Below the pieces are notes generated by a model. It did not search any database. It was not told the origin of the DNA and saw only the letters and a list, made by a program, of their open reading frames with translations. 64,000 nt of DNA. Source: Fibrobacterota bacterium (GTDB lineage Bacteria; Fibrobacterota; Chitinivibrionia; Chitinivibrionales; Chitinispirillaceae). The stretch spans positions 1 through 64,000 of the forward strand of contig JAEWVR010000015.1 in assembly GCA_023459055.1 (NCBI GenBank), read 5' to 3'. Below are positions 1 to 7,692 of the stretch, one piece after another (position 1 is the stretch's first letter; each line of letters opens with the position of its first letter). Made by a program: the position numbers and the translations under genes.

Positions 1-204
1 AGAGTATTTAAGTTTTTAAAAGTAGAGTATTTAAGTTTTTAAAAGTAGAGTATTTAAGTTTTTAAAAGTAGAGTATTTAAGTTTTTAAAAGTAGAGTATT
101 TAAGTTTTTAAAAGTAGAGTATTTTAAGTTTTTAAAAGTAAAGTATTTTAAGTTTTTAAAAGTAAAGTATTTTAAGTTTTTAAAAGTAAAGTATTTTAAG
201 TTTT
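1..204. repeat. AT-rich tandem repeat array, 23/24-bp unit
   Basis: Five head-to-tail copies of a 23-bp unit (AGAGTATTTAAGTTTTTAAA then AGT) start at 1, 24, 47, 70 and 93. Three 24-bp variants with one extra T start at 116, 140 and 164, the last two beginning AAAG, and a partial copy follows from 188. There are no spacers, so this is not a CRISPR array. The array begins at the window edge and may continue to the left. It lies about 200 bp past the 3' end of the HerA gene. Its role is unknown; it could be a slippage product or a protein-binding array. Confidence 0.95.
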
Positions 205-409
205 AAGTTTTATCGCAAACATTTAAACCCATTTATAATATAATACTTTTTTACAAAATTTCCATTTTTTTTCTGTTAAATTGCGATCAACGTATTAGAA
301 CTCAAAATATTTTGTAATTATCTCAATTTTCGGTTGTGGTAGCAGGGAAGACGTAAATGCCACATCGGAAAATTTCAAAATAAATGAATACATAAGTAAC
401 ATAATATGA

Positions 410-2113
410 TCACAAAGTGAATTTTGGTGTCTCAGAGTCGGGTGGAATTTCAGGTGCATTTATTTTAATGGACAACGGCATTGGAAAATCAATACCCATT
501 AGTATAGCCTCTCCTTCACCCAGAACTGGTAAAAAATCTAAAACATGTTTATTGGCAGAAGAACTTGCACCAGCGATAGCTTCCTTATCATTGTAGTTTA
601 TTAAACGGTGAACAATAAAAGTACCCATTTGACTCAAAGTTCCAACAGGTATATCCCGTGGCATCTGTGTGGCTAAACAAAGAAATAAACCATATTTTCG
701 GCATTCTTTTGCTATCTGATCAAATGCATCTAATGGACGAGCGATATAGTACTCATCTTGAATCTTCTGGTTTAAATACTGGTGCGCCTCATCTACAAAA
801 AAGATAATAGGACGTCTCTTAAAGTTACCAGCTCTTGCCTTGTAAAGAAGGTGTTTAGCAATTGCATTTGCTAATATTTCGCGGGCTTGAAATTCATAAC
901 CCACCTCTTCAAATCCGATTCGTAATAAGTTTTTATTATCATTACTTAAAAACGAGGAAATTTTTACAGTCAAGTCATTAACATCTTCTCTTTGTTTATC
1001 AAATCCAAAAATGTTTTTAAAAATCGCAGTATTAACAACATTATTTATACGGGATATTAGACTTATACAATTAGATACATCTCCATCATTCCTACCTCCA
1101 TAATTCTCACTATTGTTTTTATCACTATCCCAAATGCACTCGTTTGTTATTTGCGATGCAAGCTTTGTAATATCAAAATCAATGTAGCCGTCTTCAATTT
1201 CAGAAATGTTCCTATAGTAGAATTCTTCCACAGGTCTTTTAAGCTGGCCAGCTTTGATAAGGTTACCATTATAAATAGTAAGTTTATGCGCGTGGCGTGC
1301 TTCAGCTATTTTTACCATTTTTAATGATCGTATAGCCTCCATAAGTTTAGGAGATTGTACTTTACCTGCGGGTTTTAAAAGGCAATATAGATCATCTACT
1401 GTAAGTTTTGTGTAATGGAAAAAAGAATCAATAGCAATAACAGTTTTATACACTTCATTTTTAGATTCTAAGGTGCGATACTCACCAGTTGCATCCAATA
1501 AAATAGCTTTTCCTTTAACTGCAATAGTTTCTTCGAGAAGCTTCGCAACCGTCCAACTTTTTCCACCACCAGTGGTCCCGACAACTGCACAATGCCGGCC
1601 AAAAATTGCTTGTTGGGATACTGTAACATGCGTGTTTTTGTTCGATGTTAGTAAAGCAAAATCGAATACTGGAGATTTTATATCTGCACCCTGTCGTGTT
1701 CCAAAACGTCTGAGGTATTCTTGAAGAAAAGATGCGGAGGGAACAAATACTTTTGCTCCTATACTAGGATAGCAATCCAGACCTTTTGCTACCTGAAAAG
1801 GTGCAAAATGATCAAAGGACAACAGTATTTCTACTTTGCCAGTAGGATGAAATTCATGGTTTTGAAAAGCTTTTTCTGTAAGATCAAGCCTTTCTGATTC
1901 TGGCAATGAAAGCTCTAAGATTTTTCCTAAAAAACCGTTCGTATCTCCTTCAATCACCACGAAATTGCCAACTAATCCACCACAAAACTCTTCACCTTCA
2001 ATAAAAAACTTGTTTAAGAGAACGGATGAAGGGAAGTGAATGCGCACAAATTGTGGTAAGACATCTGCAACATATCCAATAAAGTAACTGTGATCAAATG
2101 GATTAATTTTCAA
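410..2113 (-). CDS. herA: HerA-type ATPase of a SIR2-HerA antiphage operon
   Basis: A 567-residue hexameric translocase-type ATPase (HerA/DUF87 family). The N-terminal ~160 residues look like a HAS-barrel. Walker A GTTGGGKS lies at residues 179-186 and Walker B (IIFFVDEAHQ) near 435, followed by a LATQMPRDIP segment typical of the family. The start is a TTG preceded by a GAGG Shine-Dalgarno six bases away, inside the 3' end of the SIR2 gene (11-bp overlap), so the two are translationally coupled. Known SIR2-HerA pairs defend against phage: HerA assembles with SIR2 and the complex depletes NAD+ or acts on nucleic acid. That role is inferred here from the gene pair. The NurA nuclease that accompanies archaeal HerA is absent, which favours the defence reading over DNA-end resection. 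Confidence 0.9.
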   Translation of the reverse strand: MKINPFDHSYFIGYVADVLPQFVRIHFPSSVLLNKFFIEGEEFCGGLVGNFVVIEGDTNGFLGKILELSLPESERLDLTEKAFQNHEFHPTGKVEILLSFDHFAPFQVAKGLDCYPSIGAKVFVPSASFLQEYLRRFGTRQGADIKSPVFDFALLTSNKNTHVTVSQQAIFGRHCAVVGTTGGGKSWTVAKLLEETIAVKGKAILLDATGEYRTLESKNEVYKTVIAIDSFFHYTKLTVDDLYCLLKPAGKVQSPKLMEAIRSLKMVKIAEARHAHKLTIYNGNLIKAGQLKRPVEEFYYRNISEIEDGYIDFDITKLASQITNECIWDSDKNNSENYGGRNDGDVSNCISLISRINNVVNTAIFKNIFGFDKQREDVNDLTVKISSFLSNDNKNLLRIGFEEVGYEFQAREILANAIAKHLLYKARAGNFKRRPIIFFVDEAHQYLNQKIQDEYYIARPLDAFDQIAKECRKYGLFLCLATQMPRDIPVGTLSQMGTFIVHRLINYNDKEAIAGASSSANKHVLDFLPVLGEGEAILMGIDFPMPLSIKINAPEIPPDSETPKFTL

Positions 2114-3323
2114 GATGTTCCTCTAAATCTTCTTTTTTGATTTTCAATGTAAGATTTTTATATGTATCAGGATAAGGGAAATTAAATGAAAAATTTTTAA
2201 AAGTTTCATTTATTAATATAACGTTATTTCTTGTACGTGCAAGTTCCCTGAAATCTCTAAGATATTCATTTTCGCCAATACCTAAATTAACAATTAATAA
2301 TCTAAAACTAGGATTTGCTTTTACAGCTTCGAAAATCATAGATTTAATATGCTTATCATAAAAACTAAATCCAATGACTATTAGAAGTGCATTTTTCAAA
2401 CGAATCGCTTGTTGGAACCGTGATATCATCTCAAAAAATGGCTGTTCATAAGAACTTTCATATTTTGAATTTTTTGGGTAAATAATTAATGGTGTTTTAG
2501 TTGAACTATCAATAATGATACGACCGTCTGATTCGGCCCAGTTTAATGAACCATGTGGTTTATATAAATGAAACACATGAGGGACATAGTTTTCCTCGTT
2601 ATCTATTCTGCTATTCTCACGGATCACCATATCATAATCATAATTAACGCCATTAAATATTCGGGGATTACTGAATGAAAAACCATCTATAACAATATGT
2701 GAGTTTTTTTGAGCCGCTTGTTCAAAAAGTGTATCATAATTGAGTGTAAATATTTTAACTCGGGGTAATTTAACTTTTCGAGATGTTAGTCTTGCTAAAA
2801 TGAGTTCGTGTGGGGAATCATCGGGTAATTCCAAGGAACAATCATCAATTATTTGTTTTTGAATTTCTGAAATTATTAAATCTATTCCGTCATGAGGATC
2901 ATCACCTTCCATTGGTTTAATAAATTCCCGGGCAATATATGCCTTTGATAATATTTCTTCTACATCACCAACATCATTTTCTTCTGGAAAATTAATTTGA
3001 ATTCTATTTGCAAATTTCTTAAGCCGCTCTATACCAATTACTTTTTTAATGCTATCCCAAAGTTCGATTCGAGTTTTCCCGGTTTTCCCATTTTTACCTA
3101 TGCCAATTGAAGAACCTGCGCCAGTAAGAAGAATTAAATTTTCAAAATGACTTTTTAAAAAACGAGAATAAAAAGTTCTGGTTGCTTGCTGTGCAAATTC
3201 TAAAGGTTTTTTTTGCTCTAGATCCTGTTTTGCATCATTTATATAAACATCACCCCCAGAAATTTCAATGTTCGTCTGGTAAGATATCAAATAATTTTCC
3301 TTAGCCTCATCTTGTTTATTCAT
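2103..3323 (-). CDS. SIR2-family NADase of a SIR2-HerA antiphage operon
   Basis: A 406-residue SIR2 (sirtuin-fold) protein. The NAD-binding GAGSS motif is at residues 68-72, the FTLNYD motif with the conserved Asn/Asp at 192-197, and the HGSLNW motif with the catalytic His at 257. A late IGFSFYD segment at 318-323 matches the C-terminal part of SIR2_2-type domains. The ATG start has a GGAG site six bases upstream. In related bacterial defence proteins this fold hydrolyses NAD+ and causes abortive infection rather than deacetylating proteins; here that is inferred from the family and from the overlapping herA partner. It is the first gene of the operon, at the right side of a probable integrated island. 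Confidence 0.9.
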   Translation of the reverse strand: MNKQDEAKENYLISYQTNIEISGGDVYINDAKQDLEQKKPLEFAQQATRTFYSRFLKSHFENLILLTGAGSSIGIGKNGKTGKTRIELWDSIKKVIGIERLKKFANRIQINFPEENDVGDVEEILSKAYIAREFIKPMEGDDPHDGIDLIISEIQKQIIDDCSLELPDDSPHELILARLTSRKVKLPRVKIFTLNYDTLFEQAAQKNSHIVIDGFSFSNPRIFNGVNYDYDMVIRENSRIDNEENYVPHVFHLYKPHGSLNWAESDGRIIIDSSTKTPLIIYPKNSKYESSYEQPFFEMISRFQQAIRLKNALLIVIGFSFYDKHIKSMIFEAVKANPSFRLLIVNLGIGENEYLRDFRELARTRNNVILINETFKNFSFNFPYPDTYKNLTLKIKKEDLEEHLEN

Positions 3324-3751
3324 TATAGTCTCCAGTATATGATTAGACCCTGTTATTCAGCATCCATGTATTAAAATTTTTTCTTCCGCATAGTACAACA
3401 AGTGAATGAGGAATTTGGACCCAATTGATAATAAGTTCAACCATAGGAAAAGTTTTTCACTGATAGTAATGAAAATGCCATGGCAGTGATTATGGCAGCA
3501 GTTACTGCACTCTAATAAAGTAAATTTTAGTAGATAATAAAACAAATTTTTTGAGCAAAATCATTCTTTTAGTCAGGTTAAAAATGTTTAAAAACACCAG
3601 AAGATACATTTGACAACAATCGCTTTTTGCAAAAATAATGTCCCAGATATTTCTACCTGAGACATTTCCGCTTCACCCAAATTGTGTCCGTAAGAGGACT
3701 ATTATGTAGGACTCTTAATATAATTGCCGGATCAACAATGTGCCAAAAAAT
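3324..3751. other. Intergenic stretch upstream of the SIR2-HerA operon
   Basis: About 430 bp with no convincing gene. A 62-codon minus-strand frame at 3357-3545 has no recognisable protein features and no good ribosome binding site. The operon promoter must lie here, but I cannot place a reliable -35/-10 pair. Confidence 0.5.
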
Positions 3752-3783
3752 AAAAAAGCCGGAGAACTTGCTCCAGCTTTTTT
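3752..3783 (+). terminator. Rho-independent terminator-like hairpin
   Basis: AAAAAAGC(C)GGAG, loop AACTTG, CTCC(A)GCTTTTTT: a stem of about 12 pairs with one mismatch, A-rich on the left and T-rich on the right, so it could work in both directions. No gene ends next to it within the window, which suggests that a gene once read into it was deleted or has decayed. Confidence 0.7.
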
Positions 3784-3850
3784 AGATTTCGTTAAACCTG
3801 TAAAATTTTACAGAATGGTATTAAATCTGTTGTATTTCGTCAATCAAAAA

Positions 3851-3930
3851 AATGCCCAAAAATGCCCAAACATACCGGAGAATACCTGAAAATACATTTG
3901 TCAATTGGCGTTTTTACTATCAAAAACGCC
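3851..3930. repeat. Direct repeats and hairpin beside the tRNA fragment
   Basis: Two adjacent copies of AATGCCCAAA (3851-3860 and 3861-3870) are followed by a perfect 9-bp inverted repeat GGCGTTTTT/AAAAACGCC with a 6-base loop (3907-3930). The hairpin ends 10 bp before the tRNA-Leu fragment. Repeats of this kind next to an attachment core can be arm-type integrase sites, or the hairpin may be the terminator of a lost gene. The sequence shows only the repeats; the function is inferred. Confidence 0.5.
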
Positions 3931-3940
3931 ATTTTTAAGG

Positions 3941-4003
3941 TTTTGAGCGGACTCAAAATCCAGCGATGGCAACATCATCCCGGTTCGACCCCGGGCTTCG
4001 GCA
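3941..4003 (+). pseudogene. 3' fragment of tRNA-Leu(CAA), probable attachment site
   Basis: The sequence matches the 3' half of a class II tRNA: anticodon loop CTCAAAA flanked by GGA/TCC, a variable-arm hairpin GATG-GCAA-CATC, a T arm CCCGG-TTCGACC-CCGGG, and a 3' acceptor strand ending CTTCGGCA. The matching 5' acceptor (GCCGAAG) and D arm are not found upstream, and the anticodon-stem 5' strand is already disrupted, so this is not an intact gene. Tyrosine integrases often recombine between the anticodon loop and the 3' end of tRNA genes and leave such a 3' copy at one end of the island. It is therefore read as the right boundary of an island containing the SIR2-HerA operon. Confidence 0.75.
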
Positions 4004-4005
4004 AA

Positions 4006-4239
4006 TCACCTTCTTCTGTTTTGTTCGTTCCAGTCTTTCTGTTGTTGAACACTTTGCTCTCTTTCCCGTGCGCATGCATTTTCCAAACCAGCAGCTTTTG
4101 CTTCAAGGGCTTCTTTCTGTTCAAGAGGGGCAGAGTTTACTGCTTGTCTTGTTCTCCGTGCCTCATCGCATACTGTCAGGGTTGATGCGCAACCGGCAAT
4201 TGTGATTGTTACAGCGATTAGGATAAGCAGTCGAATCAT
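4006..4239 (-). CDS. Small lipoprotein, function unknown
   Basis: A 77-residue protein with a hydrophobic signal and a lipobox (TIAGC, Cys at about residue 17), followed by a charged, Gln/Glu/Arg-rich and probably helical tail. The ATG is preceded by GGAG seven bases upstream, which supports expression. The stop codon lies only a few bases from the end of the tRNA-Leu fragment, so the C-terminus may have been set or changed by the integration event. I recognise no family. It should be an inner- or outer-membrane-anchored lipoprotein. Confidence 0.65.
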   Translation of the reverse strand: MIRLLILIAVTITIAGCASTLTVCDEARRTRQAVNSAPLEQKEALEAKAAGLENACAREREQSVQQQKDWNEQNRRR

Positions 4240-4267
4240 AGGTGTTCTCCTTAGAACTGATGTAACG

Positions 4268-4361
4268 CCGGTATTCCGTGTGGTGATACCGGTGTAGGGG
4301 TAATTTGTAATTTACAAGTCTGTCAGGCCGGAATTCGCAAGTAAATTGCGAATTGTTCGGC
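4268..4361. terminator. Two hairpins between the redox fusion and lipoprotein genes
   Basis: The first hairpin is CCGGTAT/ATACCGG (4268-4292). The second is GCCG-AATTCGCAA, loop GTAAA, TTGCGAATT-CGGC (4327-4361). The second lies directly after the stop of the minus-strand thioredoxin-CcdA gene and could terminate it, although no T-run follows on either strand. Confidence 0.4.
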
Positions 4362-4371
4362 TTAATTCAAT

Positions 4372-5526
4372 TTAGAAGAATGATCCTGCAGCAAGGTAAA
4401 CTGCAAGTCCAATCATCACGAACCCTAGGACGATTTTTAAAAGAACCATGTTATGCTGCGTCTTTTTTGCAAGATCGTTCCACTTCATTCCATAGTATGC
4501 CAGGATCATGACAATAATCAGCGGCAGTACAAACAGGAAGTTATAGAATGCAAGGTAAAGGTAACCGATTACTTTAAGATTATCCCGCTGGGTCATTGCG
4601 ACGATGTATGGCAAATACATCTGACCGGTGCATATTGCCTCCAGCAGTGTTACGAGGAAACCGGTAACGATCGAACCGATAACAAGGCTTGTTCCGCTGA
4701 GATTGCCCGAAATAACCTTGTGTATTCTCATTTTAACTGCTTTAGGAAGCTGTAGTGCGATATCTTCAGTGTTTTTTGTTTTTCTAAAAATTATTGCATC
4801 CCTAAAACTTAAAACAGCAACAACAATTGCGAGGCCGAATGCTCCCCAGCGGATTAATTGCGATATGATATAAAAATTTTTAAGATGTTCAAGCACACCT
4901 TTAAGCCCAAGTCCCATAGCGAAATAAGTCACGTACACCGTGAGTGTGTAGGCTATACCGATGACAAAAATTTCCTTTTTACTTTTTTTACGTGTTGCAA
5001 GAAATGAGATAAGAAAGATCATTGTAGCAATTGCGCATGGGTTGATACCATCAACAAGCCCTGTAACAAGGGTGCCGGCAAAGAATCCCCAGTCGAGGGA
5101 TTTCTCTTTAAGAAACTTATTTAACTGTGCGGTATCACTCTGAATGGGATGGTTGGAACTGTATTTTTCCTTATTGTTAATCCGCTTAGTGATTAACGAA
5201 TACCCCCTGGCCATAATGTCTTCAAAGCCCGATAAAAACGTGTCGGGGAGAAAGAGCATTTGTGCTGCATTTGAGTTGGTTTTATAGCGGTTTTCAAATT
5301 CGAGAAGGAGCGCCAGCGCACTATCCTGTTCTGTGTCATATAGTGTGATTTTTAGGTCATCAGGGAATTTCTTTTCAAGGGGATAAAGCAATAACTGCTT
5401 AATTTGAAGACACTCACTGCAGGTGCTAGACCCAAAAAAGACAACTTCCACTTTGGACTGTTCAGCTTGTGCGGACAAGATTATCAGTGCCAATAACAGG
5501 ATTGTCGATTTAAATAGTTGCTTCAT
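4372..5526 (-). CDS. Thioredoxin-like / CcdA-DsbD-type transmembrane fusion
   Basis: The preferred start is the ATG at 5526, giving 384 residues, because MKQLFKST opens a clean signal peptide. Upstream in-frame codons add only a weak extension. An exported thioredoxin-like domain follows, with CSEC as the CxxC site about 35 residues from this start. The C-terminal ~230 residues form about six membrane helices of the CcdA/DsbD type, including the NPCA motif (LVDGINPCAIA). Such proteins pass electrons from cytoplasmic thioredoxin to periplasmic or extracytoplasmic disulfides. Here the acceptor domain is fused N-terminally, unlike separate CcdA. The natural partner is unknown. The family call is firm; the physiological target is inferred. 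Confidence 0.85.
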   Translation of the reverse strand: MKQLFKSTILLLALIILSAQAEQSKVEVVFFGSSTCSECLQIKQLLLYPLEKKFPDDLKITLYDTEQDSALALLLEFENRYKTNSNAAQMLFLPDTFLSGFEDIMARGYSLITKRINNKEKYSSNHPIQSDTAQLNKFLKEKSLDWGFFAGTLVTGLVDGINPCAIATMIFLISFLATRKKSKKEIFVIGIAYTLTVYVTYFAMGLGLKGVLEHLKNFYIISQLIRWGAFGLAIVVAVLSFRDAIIFRKTKNTEDIALQLPKAVKMRIHKVISGNLSGTSLVIGSIVTGFLVTLLEAICTGQMYLPYIVAMTQRDNLKVIGYLYLAFYNFLFVLPLIIVMILAYYGMKWNDLAKKTQHNMVLLKIVLGFVMIGLAVYLAAGSFF

Positions 5527-5716
5527 ATGTTGTTTTTTTCCTTCGTTTAAATATAGTAGTACGAAAATCAATTGCAATTATTATTAGTATACAGAAATAT
5601 AAAACAGGGAATACTGTACAATTTAAAACACTTGATAATTTTGTGTTAAACAAGTACGCGAGTGTCGGTAAAGTTGACACCGCTTCGGTTACAGAAATAG
5701 TATAAAAACCGGTCAT
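5510..5716 (-). CDS. Possible small membrane protein, doubtful
   Basis: A 68-codon frame with one or two hydrophobic stretches and a basic KRRKK tail, overlapping the start of the thioredoxin-CcdA gene by 17 bp. The amino-acid composition suits a membrane segment, but no ribosome binding site precedes the ATG and I recognise no family. It may be the remnant of a redox-associated membrane protein. Translation is uncertain. Confidence 0.25.
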   Translation of the reverse strand: MTGFYTISVTEAVSTLPTLAYLFNTKLSSVLNCTVFPVLYFCILIIIAIDFRTTIFKRRKKTTYEATI

Positions 5717-5900
5717 GTAGTCATTGAAAGGGATCGAAAATGGTCATACTATTACATCTGTTGCATGTTTCCTGTTTATGTGACAATGTATCTGTTTCGA
5801 AATCAATATGTTGTCTTTCTTATTACATGATTGCTAGTGTCTTTTTTGTAACTACATGTAAAACAATAAGTTATTAACGAAATTGTATTGTTGGAAAAAT

Positions 5901-5919
5901 AATGCAGGCAAACTGCATT
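5901..5919. promoter_or_regulatory. 19-bp palindrome, possible activator site
   Basis: AATGCAG-GCAAA-CTGCATT is a perfect 7-bp inverted repeat with a 5-bp spacer, lying 22 bp upstream of the sigma-54-like promoter of the PEP-CTERM gene. A dimeric activator such as a PrsR-like enhancer-binding protein is a plausible ligand; this is inference. Confidence 0.45.
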
Positions 5920-5941
5920 GTTCTCGTGTGCATTTCCAATG

Positions 5942-5958
5942 TTGGTATTTAAATTGCT
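5942..5958 (+). promoter_or_regulatory. Sigma-54-type (-24/-12) promoter
   Basis: TTGGTATTTAAATTGCT contains the GG and GC dinucleotides with exactly 10 bases between them and the TTGG/TTGC context of the RpoN consensus. It lies 64 bp before the ATG of the PEP-CTERM gene, so a start site near 5969 gives a ~50-base leader. PEP-CTERM genes in several bacteria are known to be RpoN/PrsK-PrsR controlled. Confidence 0.6.
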
Positions 5959-6021
5959 TTGTTACCGATAAGTGGGGGTTACTCATTTTTGCAGTGGATT
6001 ATTATTGCAAAGGAGTTCAGA

Positions 6022-6723
6022 ATGATACTTAAAAAAATAACCAGTACTGTTCTGTCGTTGTGTCTGATAACAGTATCTGCAAATGCAGGATTCTTTTCAG
6101 GAACTGCTGTGGGAACATTCGGGGATGTTGATCACGGTTTTGGAGATCTGTACGCAATAACGAATGGAGGTGAAAGTTTTGAATGGGGTATTCCTGCAAC
6201 AAGATGTGGTCAGAATAACCGGTTCACTTTTGCAAGCGGTGGTTTTTCCGACATAATGGAGAACACAGCGTTTGCGATAGGTGATTTTTACTATCAAAAT
6301 GGAAGTACGTTTTATAGTACTGGTATCAATGGGGTGAAATTATCAATCAATTTGACGCTAACTGCTCCAGTTGTCGAAGAGGTAATTTTTGATTGTAATT
6401 TTGCACTTATTAATACTCCCAATAGAACGGGTAATCCATATATTGATGGTGATATTGTCACTGTAGCAACAACTGCATCTCCAGTAACGTTTACCTACCT
6501 GGGTAATGATTATGCGTTGAATCTGCTCGGTTTCTCATCGGATGGAGGGACTACCATCCGAACCGATTTCAGCAGCCCGGAAGGTATGAGCCAAACTGCG
6601 CAGCTTATGGCAAGTATCGTAACAGCAGAACCAGCAAATATTCCGGAACCCGGAATCCTAAGTCTGTTCATACTTGGTTTGTCTTCAATAGGGAGTCTTG
6701 CTCTCTTGCGCAGAAAAAACTAA
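6022..6723 (+). CDS. PEP-CTERM sorting-domain protein
   Basis: The ATG at 6022 is chosen because AGGAG lies just upstream and a standard signal peptide (MILKKITSTVLSLC...) begins there, giving 233 residues. The C-terminal 27 residues show the PEP-CTERM pattern: an IPEPG motif, a hydrophobic helix, and a terminal RRK cluster. Proteins of this kind are cut by exosortase and released into an exopolysaccharide matrix. The central region is Gly/Thr/Asn-rich, presumably beta-structured, and has no recognised domain. No exosortase gene lies in the window, although a large exopolysaccharide locus begins about 20 kb downstream. The sigma-54-like promoter upstream fits known regulation of this class. 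Confidence 0.85.
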   Translation: MILKKITSTVLSLCLITVSANAGFFSGTAVGTFGDVDHGFGDLYAITNGGESFEWGIPATRCGQNNRFTFASGGFSDIMENTAFAIGDFYYQNGSTFYSTGINGVKLSINLTLTAPVVEEVIFDCNFALINTPNRTGNPYIDGDIVTVATTASPVTFTYLGNDYALNLLGFSSDGGTTIRTDFSSPEGMSQTAQLMASIVTAEPANIPEPGILSLFILGLSSIGSLALLRRKN

Positions 6724-6765
6724 AAAACCAAAAAGTGTTACTTGTCTGTTGCAAAAGTGAACTGT

Positions 6766-6812
6766 AAAGGGGCAGCCTGATCGATTTATCAGCGCTGCCC
6801 TTTGTATTTTTT
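6766..6812. terminator. Strong bidirectional terminator
   Basis: AAAGGGGCAGC and GCTGCCCTTT form the outer stem. CTGAT/ATCAG extends it inward, and T-rich sequence follows. It sits between the convergent PEP-CTERM and CDGSH genes and probably serves both. Confidence 0.85.
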
Positions 6813-6825
6813 ATACCATTGCTGA

Positions 6826-7485
6826 TCATAATAAATGAGCGCCATCACAGAACGGCTTGTTTTTTGACTTTCCGCAGCAGCATAAAGTGACCCGGTTTCT
6901 GGTTTCGTAAACGTGACCATCACTTGATTCTACCGTAATTCCACCTTTAACCCAAAGCGGACCGGACTTTCCGATTGATTGATCATAGGTAACACTGATA
7001 GATTGATCAAAATCAGGTTCAATACGTTTGCCGCTTTCCTTGTCGACAGCAACAAGTCTTCCTGCGGGGCAATTACAAGCCTGCTCTATAGCAGTTTTCC
7101 TGTGCGAATCGATATCTGATGTTTTTGTGTATTCCCAGGTACCTTTTCCTGCATCACAAAATCGTGCTCCTGCACACAGCTCTTCATAATCGATAAGATC
7201 CAGTGATGGCCCCTTTACTATGACAGCTTTTGAATCAAGAGGTTCACGTGATGCACATTCAGTGCCGTCAAAGTTGCTTTTTATATGTGCTCCATCACAG
7301 TAGGGCATAGTGGATGACTTGCCGCAACGGCAAAGTGCGTAGGTGCTCTTTTGAGGAAATACACTGTCAGTCTCCCACTTTTGGGGGAAAATTGCGTTTG
7401 TTACAGAGTTTTCTTTTTGTAACGGGGTTGAGCCTGTAACGATATAGGGTCCGTTTTTACTGATCCTGATTTTATGGTCACTCAT
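6826..7485 (-). CDS. CDGSH iron-sulfur protein with divergent 4Fe-4S domain
   Basis: 219 residues. There are two CDGSH (mitoNEET-type) motifs: CRCGKSSTMPYCDGAH at about residues 51-66 and CCCGKSKNKPFCDGAH near the C-terminus, each expected to bind a 2Fe-2S cluster through three Cys and one His. Between them is a region with CAGARFCDAG and CNCPAGRL that matches the divergent 4Fe-4S mono-cluster domain found in such fusions. The product should be a soluble cytoplasmic redox or cluster-transfer protein; the partner is unknown. The ATG has a GAGAGAA-like site upstream. It is transcribed alone and convergent with the PEP-CTERM gene. Confidence 0.9.
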   Translation of the reverse strand: MSDHKIRISKNGPYIVTGSTPLQKENSVTNAIFPQKWETDSVFPQKSTYALCRCGKSSTMPYCDGAHIKSNFDGTECASREPLDSKAVIVKGPSLDLIDYEELCAGARFCDAGKGTWEYTKTSDIDSHRKTAIEQACNCPAGRLVAVDKESGKRIEPDFDQSISVTYDQSIGKSGPLWVKGGITVESSDGHVYETRNRVTLCCCGKSKNKPFCDGAHLL

Positions 7486-7692
7486 TATGTTCTCTCACAA
7501 TGCATCTGAATTATTTTGCCGGTATTACCGTTATCTTATTGTTCCGGTACTATGGAAAATAATAATTTTTATGTGAGTACGTAATCATATAGGTAAATAG
7601 ATAAGAAGCATACGATTAGGATTGAGGATAGCTTGAGAAAGAATTATAATAAGAGTAAGTACATCAGTAAACTTTTAAATAAAGAGGACTGT

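Noticed and set aside
1..204. Possible CRISPR array
   Set aside because: The units are directly adjacent with no spacers and no cas genes are near; it is a plain tandem repeat.
3357..3545. 62-codon minus-strand frame upstream of the SIR2 gene
   Set aside because: No ribosome binding site, no recognisable domain, odd composition; probably chance.
3941..4003. Functional tRNA-Leu gene
   Set aside because: The 5' acceptor strand and D arm are missing and the anticodon-stem 5' strand is disrupted.
3862..4205. Plus-strand frames across the tRNA fragment and lipoprotein gene
   Set aside because: They run through the tRNA-Leu fragment and antisense to a well-supported lipoprotein gene; no start signals.
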